DNA of 26,679 bases from a virus, in the IMG/VR virus record IMGVR_UViG_3300017726_000063, positions 1 to 26,679 of that record. The stretch is one strand, 5' to 3'. Under the pieces are notes generated by a model. That model ran no database searches. It worked only from the letters and a program-made list of their open reading frames with translations, and was not told where the DNA came from. The translations under genes were made by a program, and so were the position numbers. Of the stretch, positions 1 to 5,374 are shown piece by piece; position 1 is the first letter of the stretch; the number at the start of each line of letters is the position of its first letter.

Positions 1-59
1 TACATTATTTCTTTACAGTGATCAGCTACACCTTGTGCTATCGAATCTAATTCTTTCAT
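1..59 (-). CDS. Small hypothetical protein, N-terminus only
   Basis: An open frame starts at the ATG on the minus strand at 59-57 and runs off the left edge with no stop. The 19 visible residues begin MKELDSIAQG and contain a His-Cys pair (DHCKEIM). The start lies five bases after the TGA of the upstream gene, which matches the tight packing of this block. Function unknown; too little is present to say more. Confidence 0.55.
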   Translation of the reverse strand, partial: MKELDSIAQGVADHCKEIM

Positions 60-64
60 TTTAC

Positions 65-274
65 TCATTCTCCATATATTTTATTTAACACTCTATCAAT
101 TACTGTTAGAGCTAAGTCACTATCATAAGCAATAAACTTTGATAATATATTAGTATAATCTATTCTATTTGCTATTGAATCACTAGTAAGTAAGTAAACA
201 AGTGTTTTTATTACGTGGTTTTTATTACCATTTATCCATGTTTCTACATAATATGTAGCTTTTTCTGTTACCAT
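65..274 (-). CDS. Small hypothetical protein (69 aa)
   Basis: The frame encodes 69 residues rich in Ile, Leu, Asp and Asn, with no cysteine and no clear membrane segment. It looks like a small helical soluble protein (NHVIKTLVYLL, then DLALTVIDRVLNKIYGE). The ATG at 274 lies one base past the TAA of the upstream 44-aa gene, and its own TGA lies five bases before the next ATG, so it is one link in a co-transcribed minus-strand chain. I do not recognise the family. Its position among many tiny genes suggests an early host-takeover protein, but that is inference only. Confidence 0.6.
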   Translation of the reverse strand: MVTEKATYYVETWINGNKNHVIKTLVYLLTSDSIANRIDYTNILSKFIAYDSDLALTVIDRVLNKIYGE

Positions 275-275
275 A

Positions 276-410
276 TTATTTAAATTTATTAGCTACTTCG
301 TATATTTCTTCTTTGTCATCTGAATCCATTCCATGTGTTTGTTGAGCGTACATACGTAGCACATAGTGTACAAAAGTGCAGTCGTTATCTGTTAGTTTTA
401 TATTTCTCAT
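276..410 (-). CDS. Small hypothetical protein (44 aa)
   Basis: A 44-residue frame runs from ATG 410-408 to TAA 278-276. It begins MRNIKLTDND and ends with an acidic-then-basic tail (DSDDKEEIYEVANKFK). It fills the gap between its neighbours exactly: the upstream gene stops at 412-414, one base before this ATG, and this TAA is one base before the next ATG. That packing is the main evidence that it is real. No domain is recognised. It is shorter than common gene-calling cut-offs and is easily missed. Confidence 0.55.
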   Translation of the reverse strand: MRNIKLTDNDCTFVHYVLRMYAQQTHGMDSDDKEEIYEVANKFK

Positions 411-411
411 A

Positions 412-816
412 TTAGTACATTGTTAAGTTTCTCATGTTATAATTTCTTTTGCAAAAGTCTATTATATACATAAGTCTCGCAAGCGGATCATGTATTAATT
501 CTCTAGCATAACATATAGCTTTTGAAGTTTTTAGTTTACCGTCTTGTCCTATAACTGTCCATCTTTCTTCTCGCTTATATACTTTGTTTAGTTGATATAT
601 TCTATCGCTTGAGTTACATCTTCTAACATAACCTGTTGTATAAGACGCTAGTTGATCGCCATTAGGTAACACAAATTGTCTTGTGCCATTTTTCTTCTGT
701 CTTTCAGTAGTCATTTCTTTAATATTATACTCGATAAACATACGTTTAGCGAACATATCTACTAGCTCTATACGTCTCTGTCTCCAGTCCATATTTTCTT
801 GTTCTAAATCTCTCAT
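412..816 (-). CDS. Basic hypothetical protein (134 aa)
   Basis: The frame is open from 873, but I place the start at ATG 816-814, because this ATG overlaps the TGA of the upstream gene (815-813) as ATGA, a classic translational-coupling junction. The upstream start would overlap the neighbour by 61 bases. The protein begins MRDLEQEN and is rich in Arg and Lys, with an early helix (WRQRRIELVDMFAKRM), a central part suggesting beta strands (QFVLPNGDQLASYTTGYVRR, then RWTVIGQDGK) and two cysteines in the C-terminal half. The charge would suit nucleic-acid binding, but no known motif is present. Function unknown. Confidence 0.65.
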   Translation of the reverse strand: MRDLEQENMDWRQRRIELVDMFAKRMFIEYNIKEMTTERQKKNGTRQFVLPNGDQLASYTTGYVRRCNSSDRIYQLNKVYKREERWTVIGQDGKLKTSKAICYARELIHDPLARLMYIIDFCKRNYNMRNLTMY

Positions 817-1064
817 AGGGTTTTTATTTGCTTTAATTGTTCTGTTGTAAATTTCTTTGATGTTTCTCGCCACATACGGTTGTGAGTGAACTTTCTTGCT
901 TTGCTGAATGTAGATTTCTGCTTGTATCGTACTCGATTGTACTCTGCATCGGTGAGTCCACTACACGTGCCGTTATGGAGAACTAGACGTCTATGCCCAT
1001 CTGCTCTGATTTTACGTTGTGCTTTTGCATAAGCGCACAATTCTTTCATATTAGTTACTACCAT
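813..1064 (-). CDS. Small basic hypothetical protein (83 aa)
   Basis: The frame encodes 83 very basic residues (many Arg and Lys) with two cysteines (LCAYAK and GTCSG). The ATG at 1064 overlaps the upstream TAG (1060-1058) by seven bases, so I keep this start; a second Met five codons later (1049) is possible. The C-terminus overlaps the next gene by ATGA. It could be a small DNA- or RNA-binding protein judging by charge, but no fold or family is recognised. Confidence 0.6.
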   Translation of the reverse strand: MVVTNMKELCAYAKAQRKIRADGHRRLVLHNGTCSGLTDAEYNRVRYKQKSTFSKARKFTHNRMWRETSKKFTTEQLKQIKTL

Positions 1065-1243
1065 GGTAATATAGTTTTTTCTATATAAGTTAAACCTTTG
1101 TAGTTAAACCATTGTGATTTACCTTGTTTTTCGTTTTGAAAAATAAAGCCGAATGAGTTAGGTATATTGCCTATTGAATAACCTTTGTAAGTTGTTTTGT
1201 TAAGGCGAATGTGATTGTTAGGTAAGAATTTAATTGATTGCAT
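1058..1243 (-). CDS. Small hypothetical protein (61 aa)
   Basis: The frame encodes 61 residues, MQSIKFLPNN onwards, rich in Asn, Gly, Phe and Tyr. The pattern of short strands separated by turns (GYSIGNIPNSFGFIF, then KSQWFNYKGL) suggests a small beta-rich fold. The start sits 28 bases downstream of a copy of the 30-base promoter-like element, in an A/T-only leader ending ACTATG, a context shared with five other starts in this block. It is therefore likely the first gene of a transcript running left. Function unknown. Confidence 0.6.
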   Translation of the reverse strand: MQSIKFLPNNHIRLNKTTYKGYSIGNIPNSFGFIFQNEKQGKSQWFNYKGLTYIEKTILPW

Positions 1244-1270
1244 AGTATATTATTTATGTTTTACATTGTT

Positions 1271-1300
1271 ATTATCCAAGAGTAATCGTATTTAGTTTGT
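1271..1300 (-). promoter_or_regulatory. Early promoter-like 30-base element, copy 1
   Basis: On the minus strand it reads ACAAACTAAATACGA, then eight variable bases, then GGATAAT. Taking GATAAT as a -10 box (five of six match TATAAT), the -35 position falls 17 bases upstream, on CAAACT within the conserved block. The gene starting at 1243 lies 28 bases downstream. The same 30-base layout recurs at 1802, 2503 and 2675, each 11-37 bases ahead of a minus-strand start. The promoter role is inferred from position and spacing. Confidence 0.6.
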
Positions 1301-1301
1301 A

Positions 1302-1523
1302 TTATAACAAAGCTTTGTGAGCATTTTTACTTGCATAATTACCTAAAGCTTGACGCCATTCCCACTCGCGCTTGCGATATTCATAGTCAGTACACCATTT
1401 CTTCATAGCTTTACTGTTAGTATTAGGATTGAAGTTAGCTTCAAACTCATCAATTTGTTGAAGTTTTTTAGTGATTAGACCTTTAGCGTCTAGTTCTTTG
1501 AATTTAGCGTCTATAAATTGCAT
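1302..1523 (-). CDS. Small hypothetical protein (73 aa)
   Basis: The frame encodes 73 residues, MQFIDAKFKE onwards. It is strongly helical in appearance: an N-terminal amphipathic stretch (LITKKLQQIDEFEANF), then KKWCTDYEYRKREWEWRQAL with many charged and aromatic residues and one cysteine. The ATG context is GACTATG, like its neighbours. It overlaps the upstream 41-aa gene by 13 bases, and its TAA lies just before promoter-like copy 1, so it probably ends a transcript unit. Function unknown. Confidence 0.6.
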   Translation of the reverse strand: MQFIDAKFKELDAKGLITKKLQQIDEFEANFNPNTNSKAMKKWCTDYEYRKREWEWRQALGNYASKNAHKALL

Positions 1524-1636
1524 AGTCTTTTAAAGTTTAAATAGTTAGTTAATAATGTTTCTTGTTGGTCTGAAGTACACGTAGAGAATCCGAACTCGCC
1601 GAATACTTCTTGTGCCATTTTATCTAAATCTTGCAT
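1511..1636 (-). CDS. Small hypothetical protein (41 aa)
   Basis: A 41-residue frame runs from ATG 1636-1634 to TAG 1513-1511. It begins MQDLDKMAQE and includes FGEFGFSTCTSDQQETLLTN. The start has the shared ATAATACTATG context. It lies 11 bases after the stop of the upstream 39-aa gene and overlaps the next by 13 bases, consistent with the chain of tiny early genes. No family recognised; moderate confidence because of the short length. Confidence 0.5.
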   Translation of the reverse strand: MQDLDKMAQEVFGEFGFSTCTSDQQETLLTNYLNFKRLCNL

Positions 1637-1647
1637 AGTATTATATT

Positions 1648-1767
1648 TTAGTAGAAGTCATCGTATATATCTCTAACTTTAGACTTCTGTTCATCAGTTA
1701 GTTTAGTATAGTGCTTGTCGAATAGTCGCCAAGATATTTTTAGGAGAGTGTAAGAGTAATTGCACAT
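1648..1767 (-). CDS. Small hypothetical protein (39 aa)
   Basis: A 39-residue frame runs from ATG 1767-1765 to TAA 1650-1648. It begins MCNYSYTLLK and ends KVRDIYDDFY. The start has the AATAATACTATG context and lies 34 bases downstream of promoter-like copy 2, the same arrangement as for the genes at 1243 and 2466. That positional match is the best evidence for it. Function unknown. Confidence 0.5.
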   Translation of the reverse strand: MCNYSYTLLKISWRLFDKHYTKLTDEQKSKVRDIYDDFY

Positions 1768-1794
1768 AGTATTATTATTTAATTAGTTAGTATT

Positions 1795-1941
1795 TTATTT
1801 TATTATCCGACTTTTGTCGTATTTAGTTTGTAATGGTTTTTCATAGTTTTCATCAGTGAGAGTCGCGAAGAGTAGTTCATCAAAGTAAACATCACTCGTC
1901 ACAAATCTCTGCTGTAATTTACTGTAATATCCTCTATCCAT
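1795..1941 (-). CDS. Small hypothetical protein (48 aa)
   Basis: The frame is open from 1980 (61 aa), but a start at ATG 1941-1939 overlaps the upstream TAG (1936-1934) by only eight bases and fits the packing of the block; the longer form would overlap the membrane-protein gene by 47 bases. The 48-residue product begins MDRGYYSKLQ and ends KYDKSRIIK. Its last codons are also the 5' part of promoter-like copy 2, so one stretch of DNA carries coding and regulatory information. Function unknown. Confidence 0.5.
   Translation of the reverse strand: MDRGYYSKLQQRFVTSDVYFDELLFATLTDENYEKPLQTKYDKSRIIK
1802..1831 (-). promoter_or_regulatory. Early promoter-like 30-base element, copy 2
   Basis: It has the same 15-base block ACAAACTAAATACGA, an eight-base spacer and GGATAAT as copy 1, with a different spacer (CAAAAGTC). 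The spacer and flanks can form a CGAC/GTCG hairpin, but the other copies do not share this, so the hairpin is probably incidental. It lies inside the 3' end of the upstream small gene and 34 bases before the 39-aa gene. Preservation of the element inside coding sequence argues for a selected role. Confidence 0.55.
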
Positions 1942-2083
1942 ATATTCCGAAACTTGTTGGTGCGCCAACTGTAAACACATGTATTAGTAGTGCAGCACAT
2001 GAAAATATTATAAATGTTAGTGTTGCGTAAGATAGTACTTTAGTGATTACGTCAATCACTTTATTGTGATGGAATTTTGCCAT
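1934..2083 (-). CDS. Small single-pass membrane protein (49 aa)
   Basis: A 49-residue frame runs from ATG 2083-2081 to TAG 1936-1934. It begins MAKFHHNKVI and has an unbroken hydrophobic stretch at about residues 16-38 (VLSYATLTFIIFSCAALLIH), long enough to cross a membrane once, with a basic N-terminus that predicts an N-in orientation. The start has the AATAACTATG context shared in this block. It sits just downstream of the structured RNA. Roles such as superinfection exclusion or host membrane modification are possible, but nothing in the sequence decides this. Confidence 0.55.
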   Translation of the reverse strand: MAKFHHNKVIDVITKVLSYATLTFIIFSCAALLIHVFTVGAPTSFGIYG

Positions 2084-2106
2084 AGTTATTTAGTTTTAAA
2101 GATTAG

Positions 2107-2214
2107 TAGACATGGTGAGAATCGAACTCACATTAACCATTATGTCTTACTCACGTGTATTTACCCTGCCCAGTTTTCCCGTTGCCTGAAGGTTCGGACA
2201 GTCACCTGTGTGAG
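2107..2214 (-). ncRNA. Structured RNA ending in a tRNA T-arm/acceptor minihelix
   Basis: Read on the minus strand, 2131-2115 is an exact tRNA T-arm: five-base stem GTGAG/CTCAC around the loop TTCGATT. Seven bases (CATGTCT, 2114-2108) and an A (2107) follow, just as the acceptor strand and discriminator base follow in a tRNA. The matching strand AGACAT (2147-2142) lies only ten bases 5' of the T-stem, so the D and anticodon arms are absent. Upstream, CTGTCC (2201-2196) pairs with GGGCAG (2171-2166), and CTCAC (2214-2210) with GTGAG (2154-2150), giving a folded 5' domain. No CCA is encoded. It could be a tRNA-derived RNA, a relic, or a tRNA-fragment attachment site. The flanks to 2238 hold no gene. 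Confidence 0.5.
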
Positions 2215-2238
2215 ATTTTATTTGTAAAGAGTAGTTTA

Positions 2239-2466
2239 CTATTGTTCAACTACTTCACGTACACTTACTGGAACACTTGTTGATGAAGTGTAAGATTTGT
2301 ATTTGATAAAGCAAGGCATGTTTTCAAGTTTATCTTTCATAACTTCATACACTTTATCGTGATTGTAAGTGACAGTTTTGCCATTTTTGAAGTTAACAGT
2401 GATTGTTTGATTTTTGCCGATTAAAGATTTTCTGATTACAAATCTTTTAGAAATTAAATTTTGCAT
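2239..2466 (-). CDS. Small hypothetical protein, beta-rich (75 aa)
   Basis: The frame encodes 75 residues, MQNLISKRFV onwards. A strand-turn-strand pattern (NQTITVNFKNGKTVTYNHDK) precedes a helix (YEVMKDKLENM) and a Ser/Val-rich tail; one cysteine. The NGKTVTY hairpin resembles many small phage beta proteins but is not diagnostic. The start at 2466 has the AATAACTATG context and lies 36 bases after promoter-like copy 3. The structured RNA begins 25 bases past its stop and could be in the same transcript. Function unknown. Confidence 0.6.
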   Translation of the reverse strand: MQNLISKRFVIRKSLIGKNQTITVNFKNGKTVTYNHDKVYEVMKDKLENMPCFIKYKSYTSSTSVPVSVREVVEQ

Positions 2467-2502
2467 AGTTATTATTATTTATTAGTTATTATTTACATTT
2501 AT

Positions 2503-2532
2503 ATTATCCACAATGGTTCGTATTTAGTTTGT
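2503..2532 (-). promoter_or_regulatory. Early promoter-like 30-base element, copy 3
   Basis: It has the full 15-base block ACAAACTAAATACGA, an eight-base spacer, and GGATAAT running into TATAA. The 75-aa gene starts 36 bases downstream. The TAA of the upstream 46-aa gene lies inside the element, so gene end and new promoter share bases, as at copy 2. Confidence 0.6.
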
Positions 2533-2664
2533 GAATTTATTTTGAAATCTTTGAAAGTAATATATTTCATTAATTAATTCTTGTGGCAACAATTGTTGTA
2601 AAAGTATTTCTTGATTTGATTGAAGAAATGTAGTTAATTGCTTTATGTAGTATATTCGTTTCAT
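2524..2664 (-). CDS. Small Gln-rich hypothetical protein (46 aa)
   Basis: A 46-residue frame runs from ATG 2664-2662 to TAA 2526-2524. It begins MKRIYYIKQL and is rich in Gln, Leu, Ile and Phe (EILLQQLLPQELINEIYYFQ), suggesting a small amphipathic helical protein. It is the first gene of the minus-strand block in this window and starts ten bases past promoter-like copy 4, so its leader would be very short or absent. Function unknown. Confidence 0.5.
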   Translation of the reverse strand: MKRIYYIKQLTTFLQSNQEILLQQLLPQELINEIYYFQRFQNKFTN

Positions 2665-2674
2665 ATTCAATTAT

Positions 2675-2704
2675 ATTATCCATTTGAGTTCGTATTTACA
2701 TTGT
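2675..2704 (-). promoter_or_regulatory. Early promoter-like 30-base element, copy 4 (variant)
   Basis: Same layout as copies 1-3, but the 15-base block reads ACAATGTAAATACGA, with changes at the -35-like end, and is followed by eight bases and GGATAAT. It lies 10 bases upstream of the 46-aa gene and is the outermost copy, so it probably opens the minus-strand block. The altered end may change its strength or timing relative to the internal copies. Confidence 0.55.
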
Positions 2705-2736
2705 AAAAAGTATATGAATTGTTTAGTAATAGAATA

Positions 2737-2842
2737 TGTCAGTATGTCATTCCACACTATGTCACAATGTCATACAATATAATTATTAAGTATATGTCGT
2801 AATGTCATGACAATCAGTCATATGTGTCATGTCAAATTGTCA
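2737..2842. repeat. Cluster of TGTCA boxes (operator or origin iterons)
   Basis: TGTCA occurs on the plus strand at 2737, 2745, 2760, 2768, 2803, 2825, 2830 and 2838, with a TGTCG at 2795. The copy at 2803 is part of a perfect ten-base palindrome TGTCATGACA (2803-2812). A five-base word should appear by chance about 0.1-0.2 times in 106 bases. The boxes lie in the divergent gap between the minus-strand and plus-strand blocks. Further copies in the inverted orientation occur at 2887, 3082 and 3101, and a direct copy at 3139. Such clusters bind regulators or replication initiators; which applies here is not decided by the sequence. Confidence 0.6.
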
Positions 2843-2870
2843 TAATAGTTATGAAGGTTTGGCATGGTTG

Positions 2871-2900
2871 TTGAGGTGTCGGCGAGTGACAGCGTATAAT
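2871..2900 (+). promoter_or_regulatory. Sigma70-like promoter with dyad operator in spacer
   Basis: TTGAGG (2871-2876) and a perfect TATAAT (2895-2900) are separated by 18 bases on the plus strand. The spacer contains TGTC (2877-2880) and GACA (2888-2891) as inverted arms, matching the TGTCA box family just upstream. Transcription would begin near 2907 and read the plus-strand genes with a leader of about 275 bases. Repression by a protein bound in the spacer is inference. Bacteroidetes housekeeping promoters differ (TAnnTTTG type), so this may serve a phage-modified polymerase or be fortuitous. Confidence 0.4.
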
Positions 2901-2997
2901 GTAAACGAATGCATGTGTAAAAACGGGTAATGCACAGATAGTTGAGGATAAAAACAAGGTGAGTTAATGGGTATATAATAGGATAAAATAAAAATAA

Positions 2998-3059
2998 GGG
3001 TGGGGCTGGGTCAAAACATTTGGCTTTCTGTTTAGGCGTAATGGTGGGGAGGGAGGGGG
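2998..3059 (+). other. Non-coding G-rich tract
   Basis: Two clusters of G-runs lie 32 bases apart on the plus strand: GGGTGGGGCTGGG (2998-3010) and GGTGGGGAGGGAGGGGG (3043-3059), making six runs of three or more G. This is striking in a genome that is roughly one-third GC. No open frame covers it. The spacing allows a G-quadruplex in DNA or in the leader RNA of the plus-strand transcript. An origin or packaging signal is another option. The rest of 2901-3181 is AT-rich and shows no gene. Confidence 0.5.
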
Positions 3060-3181
3060 CAACACTATACCCCTAATTATCTGACATTTTTTTAAAAACG
3101 TGACAGTAGCCTTATAAGATATATAAGTAAGCCCCTATTGTCACACTTTAAAACATTTTAAATATATGTGATTATACTCAT

Positions 3182-3418
3182 ATGGCAAAGAAAAGAAGAG
3201 GAAACTCGCAAGGATTATCCCCTACTGCTTTAAAAGCAAAGAGAGAAAGAGATTTAGCTATGGCTAAGACACCTAGGCGTACAGCCATGAGATCTCAAAA
3301 CCAAAGCATAGGCCAAACCTCAACCAGAGATATACATCATGTTAACGGTGTAGCTGGTAAAACAATATACCAGTCTATATCTGAAAACAGAGATACAAGT
3401 AAAGAAAGAAACGCATAA
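3182..3418 (+). CDS. Small basic hypothetical protein (78 aa)
   Basis: This is the first gene of the plus-strand arm. The 78 residues are very basic at the N-terminus (MAKKRRGNSQ, then KAKRERD) and Ser/Thr/Asn-rich later, with an IHHVNG stretch at residues 51-56. The double His recalls HNH nucleases, but the remaining His/Asn positions and any zinc cysteines are missing, so I do not call a nuclease. The ATG follows an A/T leader with no Shine-Dalgarno. It could be a small DNA-binding or virion protein. Two short hairpins (ACGC/GCGT at 3411-3422 and GGCA/TGCC at 3428-3439) follow it without T-runs. Confidence 0.6.
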   Translation: MAKKRRGNSQGLSPTALKAKRERDLAMAKTPRRTAMRSQNQSIGQTSTRDIHHVNGVAGKTIYQSISENRDTSKERNA

Positions 3419-3460
3419 GCGTAACCCGGCAATAATGCCAATAACCTAAATACCAAAACA

Positions 3461-3787
3461 ATGACGTATTTTTATTACAAGACTAATACGTGGAATAGTC
3501 AACCACAACCACAATTAACCGAAGAAACAATAAACCTTTGGAAACACCTCGCAGATAAAAAGAACTGGAGGATTGTACAACTACCAAATGGATTCTTTCA
3601 AACAGAATACAAAGACATCGATTGTCCTTGTGATCCTGAAAAAGATGATTGCTGTGAAAAATGGCATGATGTCACAAGAAGAGAAACTATAGAAGGTGCA
3701 GAAGCTGCTATTGATGGATCAGTAGAGCACTATGCTAAAAAAGTAGATTTCTTAAAAGGACCAAAAGTAGTTAAAACATTTAAATAA
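3461..3787 (+). CDS. Hypothetical protein with a cysteine cluster (108 aa)
   Basis: The frame encodes 108 residues. The N-terminus is aromatic and polar (MTYFYYKTNTWN), followed by a Trp-rich helix region (TINLWKHLADKKNWR) and a hairpin-like LPNGFFQTEY. A compact cysteine cluster follows at residues 55-65: CPC, six residues, then CC, flanked by acids. Four closely spaced cysteines with His69 nearby could bind zinc or an Fe-S cluster, or form disulfides; no named family fits. It lies 43 bases after the previous gene and 21 bases before groEL, and is probably co-transcribed with them. Confidence 0.65.
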   Translation: MTYFYYKTNTWNSQPQPQLTEETINLWKHLADKKNWRIVQLPNGFFQTEYKDIDCPCDPEKDDCCEKWHDVTRRETIEGAEAAIDGSVEHYAKKVDFLKGPKVVKTFK

Positions 3788-3808
3788 CATATAATATAAT
3801 TTAATCTA

Positions 3809-5374
3809 ATGGAATATCACAATCCCAGTGAACTTGTCAAAGAATTATCTTTTGGCGACGAAGCTAAAAACAAAGTAATACAAGGTGTAGATAAACTAGC
3901 AAGAGCAGTTAAGTCTACATTAGGAGCATCAGGTAAGTGTGTAATATTTGAAGATGCCCGTGGAAAACCGGTGATAACAAAAGACGGTGTAACCGTTGCG
4001 GAAAGCGTAGTCTTACTTGATCCGGTTGAAAACATAGGGGCAACACTTATTAAAGAAGCTGCTAGAAATACAGTGAAAGAAGCAGGAGACGGTACTACTA
4101 CAGCTACCGTCCTTGCTGAATCACTACTAAAAGAAGCAACAAAAGCTAAAGAGTCTATAAGAGATACTAAAGCCGGTATTGCCTCTTATGCTAAAAAAAT
4201 AAATAAATACCTAGACGATATAGCTATACCTGTAGAAGGTGAGATGTTAAAAGACGTAGCGGCTATATCTTGTAACAATGATTTAAAATTAGGTAGTATA
4301 ATATCTGAAGCCTACGAAAAAGTAGGTAAATCAGGTGTGGTACTGATGGAAGAGTCAGATACAGAAAAGACGTACGTTGAAATCGTAGATGGAGTACAGT
4401 TAGAATCTGGCTTAAAATCACCACACCTTATAACAGATAAAGATAAACAACGAACAGTGCTAGATAAACCACTGGTTTTAATAGTAGCATCGGAAATACC
4501 TAATATACGTAAGATACAACCTATATTAGAACATGTTATAAAAAACAAAAGATCATTACTTATAGTGGCTGAGGTTAGCACTCAGGTGTCATCTACGTTA
4601 TTAATGAACAAAGTTAAGGGTAATATCAAGGTAAATTACATTGATCCACCAGGTTTTGGTCCAACAAAGCAAAGTACACTTGAAGATTTAGCGTTTTTAA
4701 CAGGCGCTACAATAATGGATGAGAACTTAGGTGATGATTTAGACCTTATTAACCCTGATTGTTTAGGTGAAGTACAAAAATCAGTCACAGATGATAAAAC
4801 TACAGTTCTAACCACAATTGATTTAGGCTTAGATTTGCAAGAAAGGATTGAAAGTGTACAAAAAAGCATAAAAAAAGAAAAAAATCAGTTTATAAAACGT
4901 AGACTAGACCAGAGGTTAGCCATGTTAAGTGGTTCAGTTGGGCTAGTTAGGGTTGGCGCTGACTCAAAAGTGGAGTTGAAGGAGAAAAAAGACAGAATAG
5001 AAGATGCTATTTACGCTGTTAAGGCCGCCTTGAAAGAAGGAATAGTCCCGGGCGGTGGCGTTGCATTAGTCGATGCTGTCAGAAACAATAAGCCTGTCAC
5101 CGAAGGTGAAGAAATATTGTCAAAGGCTGTTTTAGCTCCATTTTTTACGATATTAGATAACGCTGGTCTTAAAAAAATACCAGTTTTAGAGTTAGAAGAT
5201 GGCGAGGGAATGGATGTAACTTGTGGTTGCATGAAAAATATGATAGATGCTGGCATTATTGACCCGGTTTTGGTTACAAAGTCAGCTTTAAAAAACGCTA
5301 TATCAGTAGTTTCTACTATAATTTCAGCAGATTGTGTAATTTCTAATATAAGAATTGAAAATGCAAGCAGTTAA
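3809..5374 (+). CDS. groEL: Phage-encoded GroEL-type chaperonin
   Basis: This is a group I chaperonin subunit of 521 residues (bacterial GroEL is about 545). Family landmarks occur in order: GVDKLARAVKSTLG (26-39), TKDGVTVAE with the ATPase Asp (57-65), GDGTTTAT nucleotide loop (93-100), the apical-domain SPHLITDKD and PPGFG, and KKDRIEDAIYAVKAALKEG followed by PGGGVAL near residue 411. The three catalytic-type Asp residues are therefore kept. Changes include TLGASGK for the usual TLGPKGR and loss of the Gly-Met tail; the end is IENASS. It would form ring oligomers that fold proteins with ATP and a GroES lid. The groES gene follows with a 14-base overlap. It may serve phage structural proteins (inference). 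Confidence 0.95.
   Translation: MEYHNPSELVKELSFGDEAKNKVIQGVDKLARAVKSTLGASGKCVIFEDARGKPVITKDGVTVAESVVLLDPVENIGATLIKEAARNTVKEAGDGTTTATVLAESLLKEATKAKESIRDTKAGIASYAKKINKYLDDIAIPVEGEMLKDVAAISCNNDLKLGSIISEAYEKVGKSGVVLMEESDTEKTYVEIVDGVQLESGLKSPHLITDKDKQRTVLDKPLVLIVASEIPNIRKIQPILEHVIKNKRSLLIVAEVSTQVSSTLLMNKVKGNIKVNYIDPPGFGPTKQSTLEDLAFLTGATIMDENLGDDLDLINPDCLGEVQKSVTDDKTTVLTTIDLGLDLQERIESVQKSIKKEKNQFIKRRLDQRLAMLSGSVGLVRVGADSKVELKEKKDRIEDAIYAVKAALKEGIVPGGGVALVDAVRNNKPVTEGEEILSKAVLAPFFTILDNAGLKKIPVLELEDGEGMDVTCGCMKNMIDAGIIDPVLVTKSALKNAISVVSTIISADCVISNIRIENASS

Noticed and set aside
412-873. A 153-aa start for the minus-strand gene at 816
   Set aside because: That start would overlap the upstream gene by 61 bases, while the ATG at 816 forms a clean ATGA junction with its stop.
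2107-2214. A complete tRNA gene or tmRNA
   Set aside because: Only the T-arm and acceptor strand are present; no D-arm, anticodon arm or tag reading frame could be found, so neither is called.
1271-2704. The four 30-base repeats as a CRISPR array
   Set aside because: Spacing is irregular (about 170-700 bases), genes lie between the copies and the middle eight bases vary, so they act more like promoters than CRISPR repeats.
3182-3418. HNH nuclease call for the 78-aa protein
   Set aside because: Only an IHHVNG string is present; the downstream Asn/His positions and zinc cysteines expected of HNH nucleases are missing.
3411-3439. Rho-independent terminator after the first plus-strand gene
   Set aside because: Two four-base-pair hairpins occur, but no T-run follows and the next genes are closely spaced, so a terminator is not supported.
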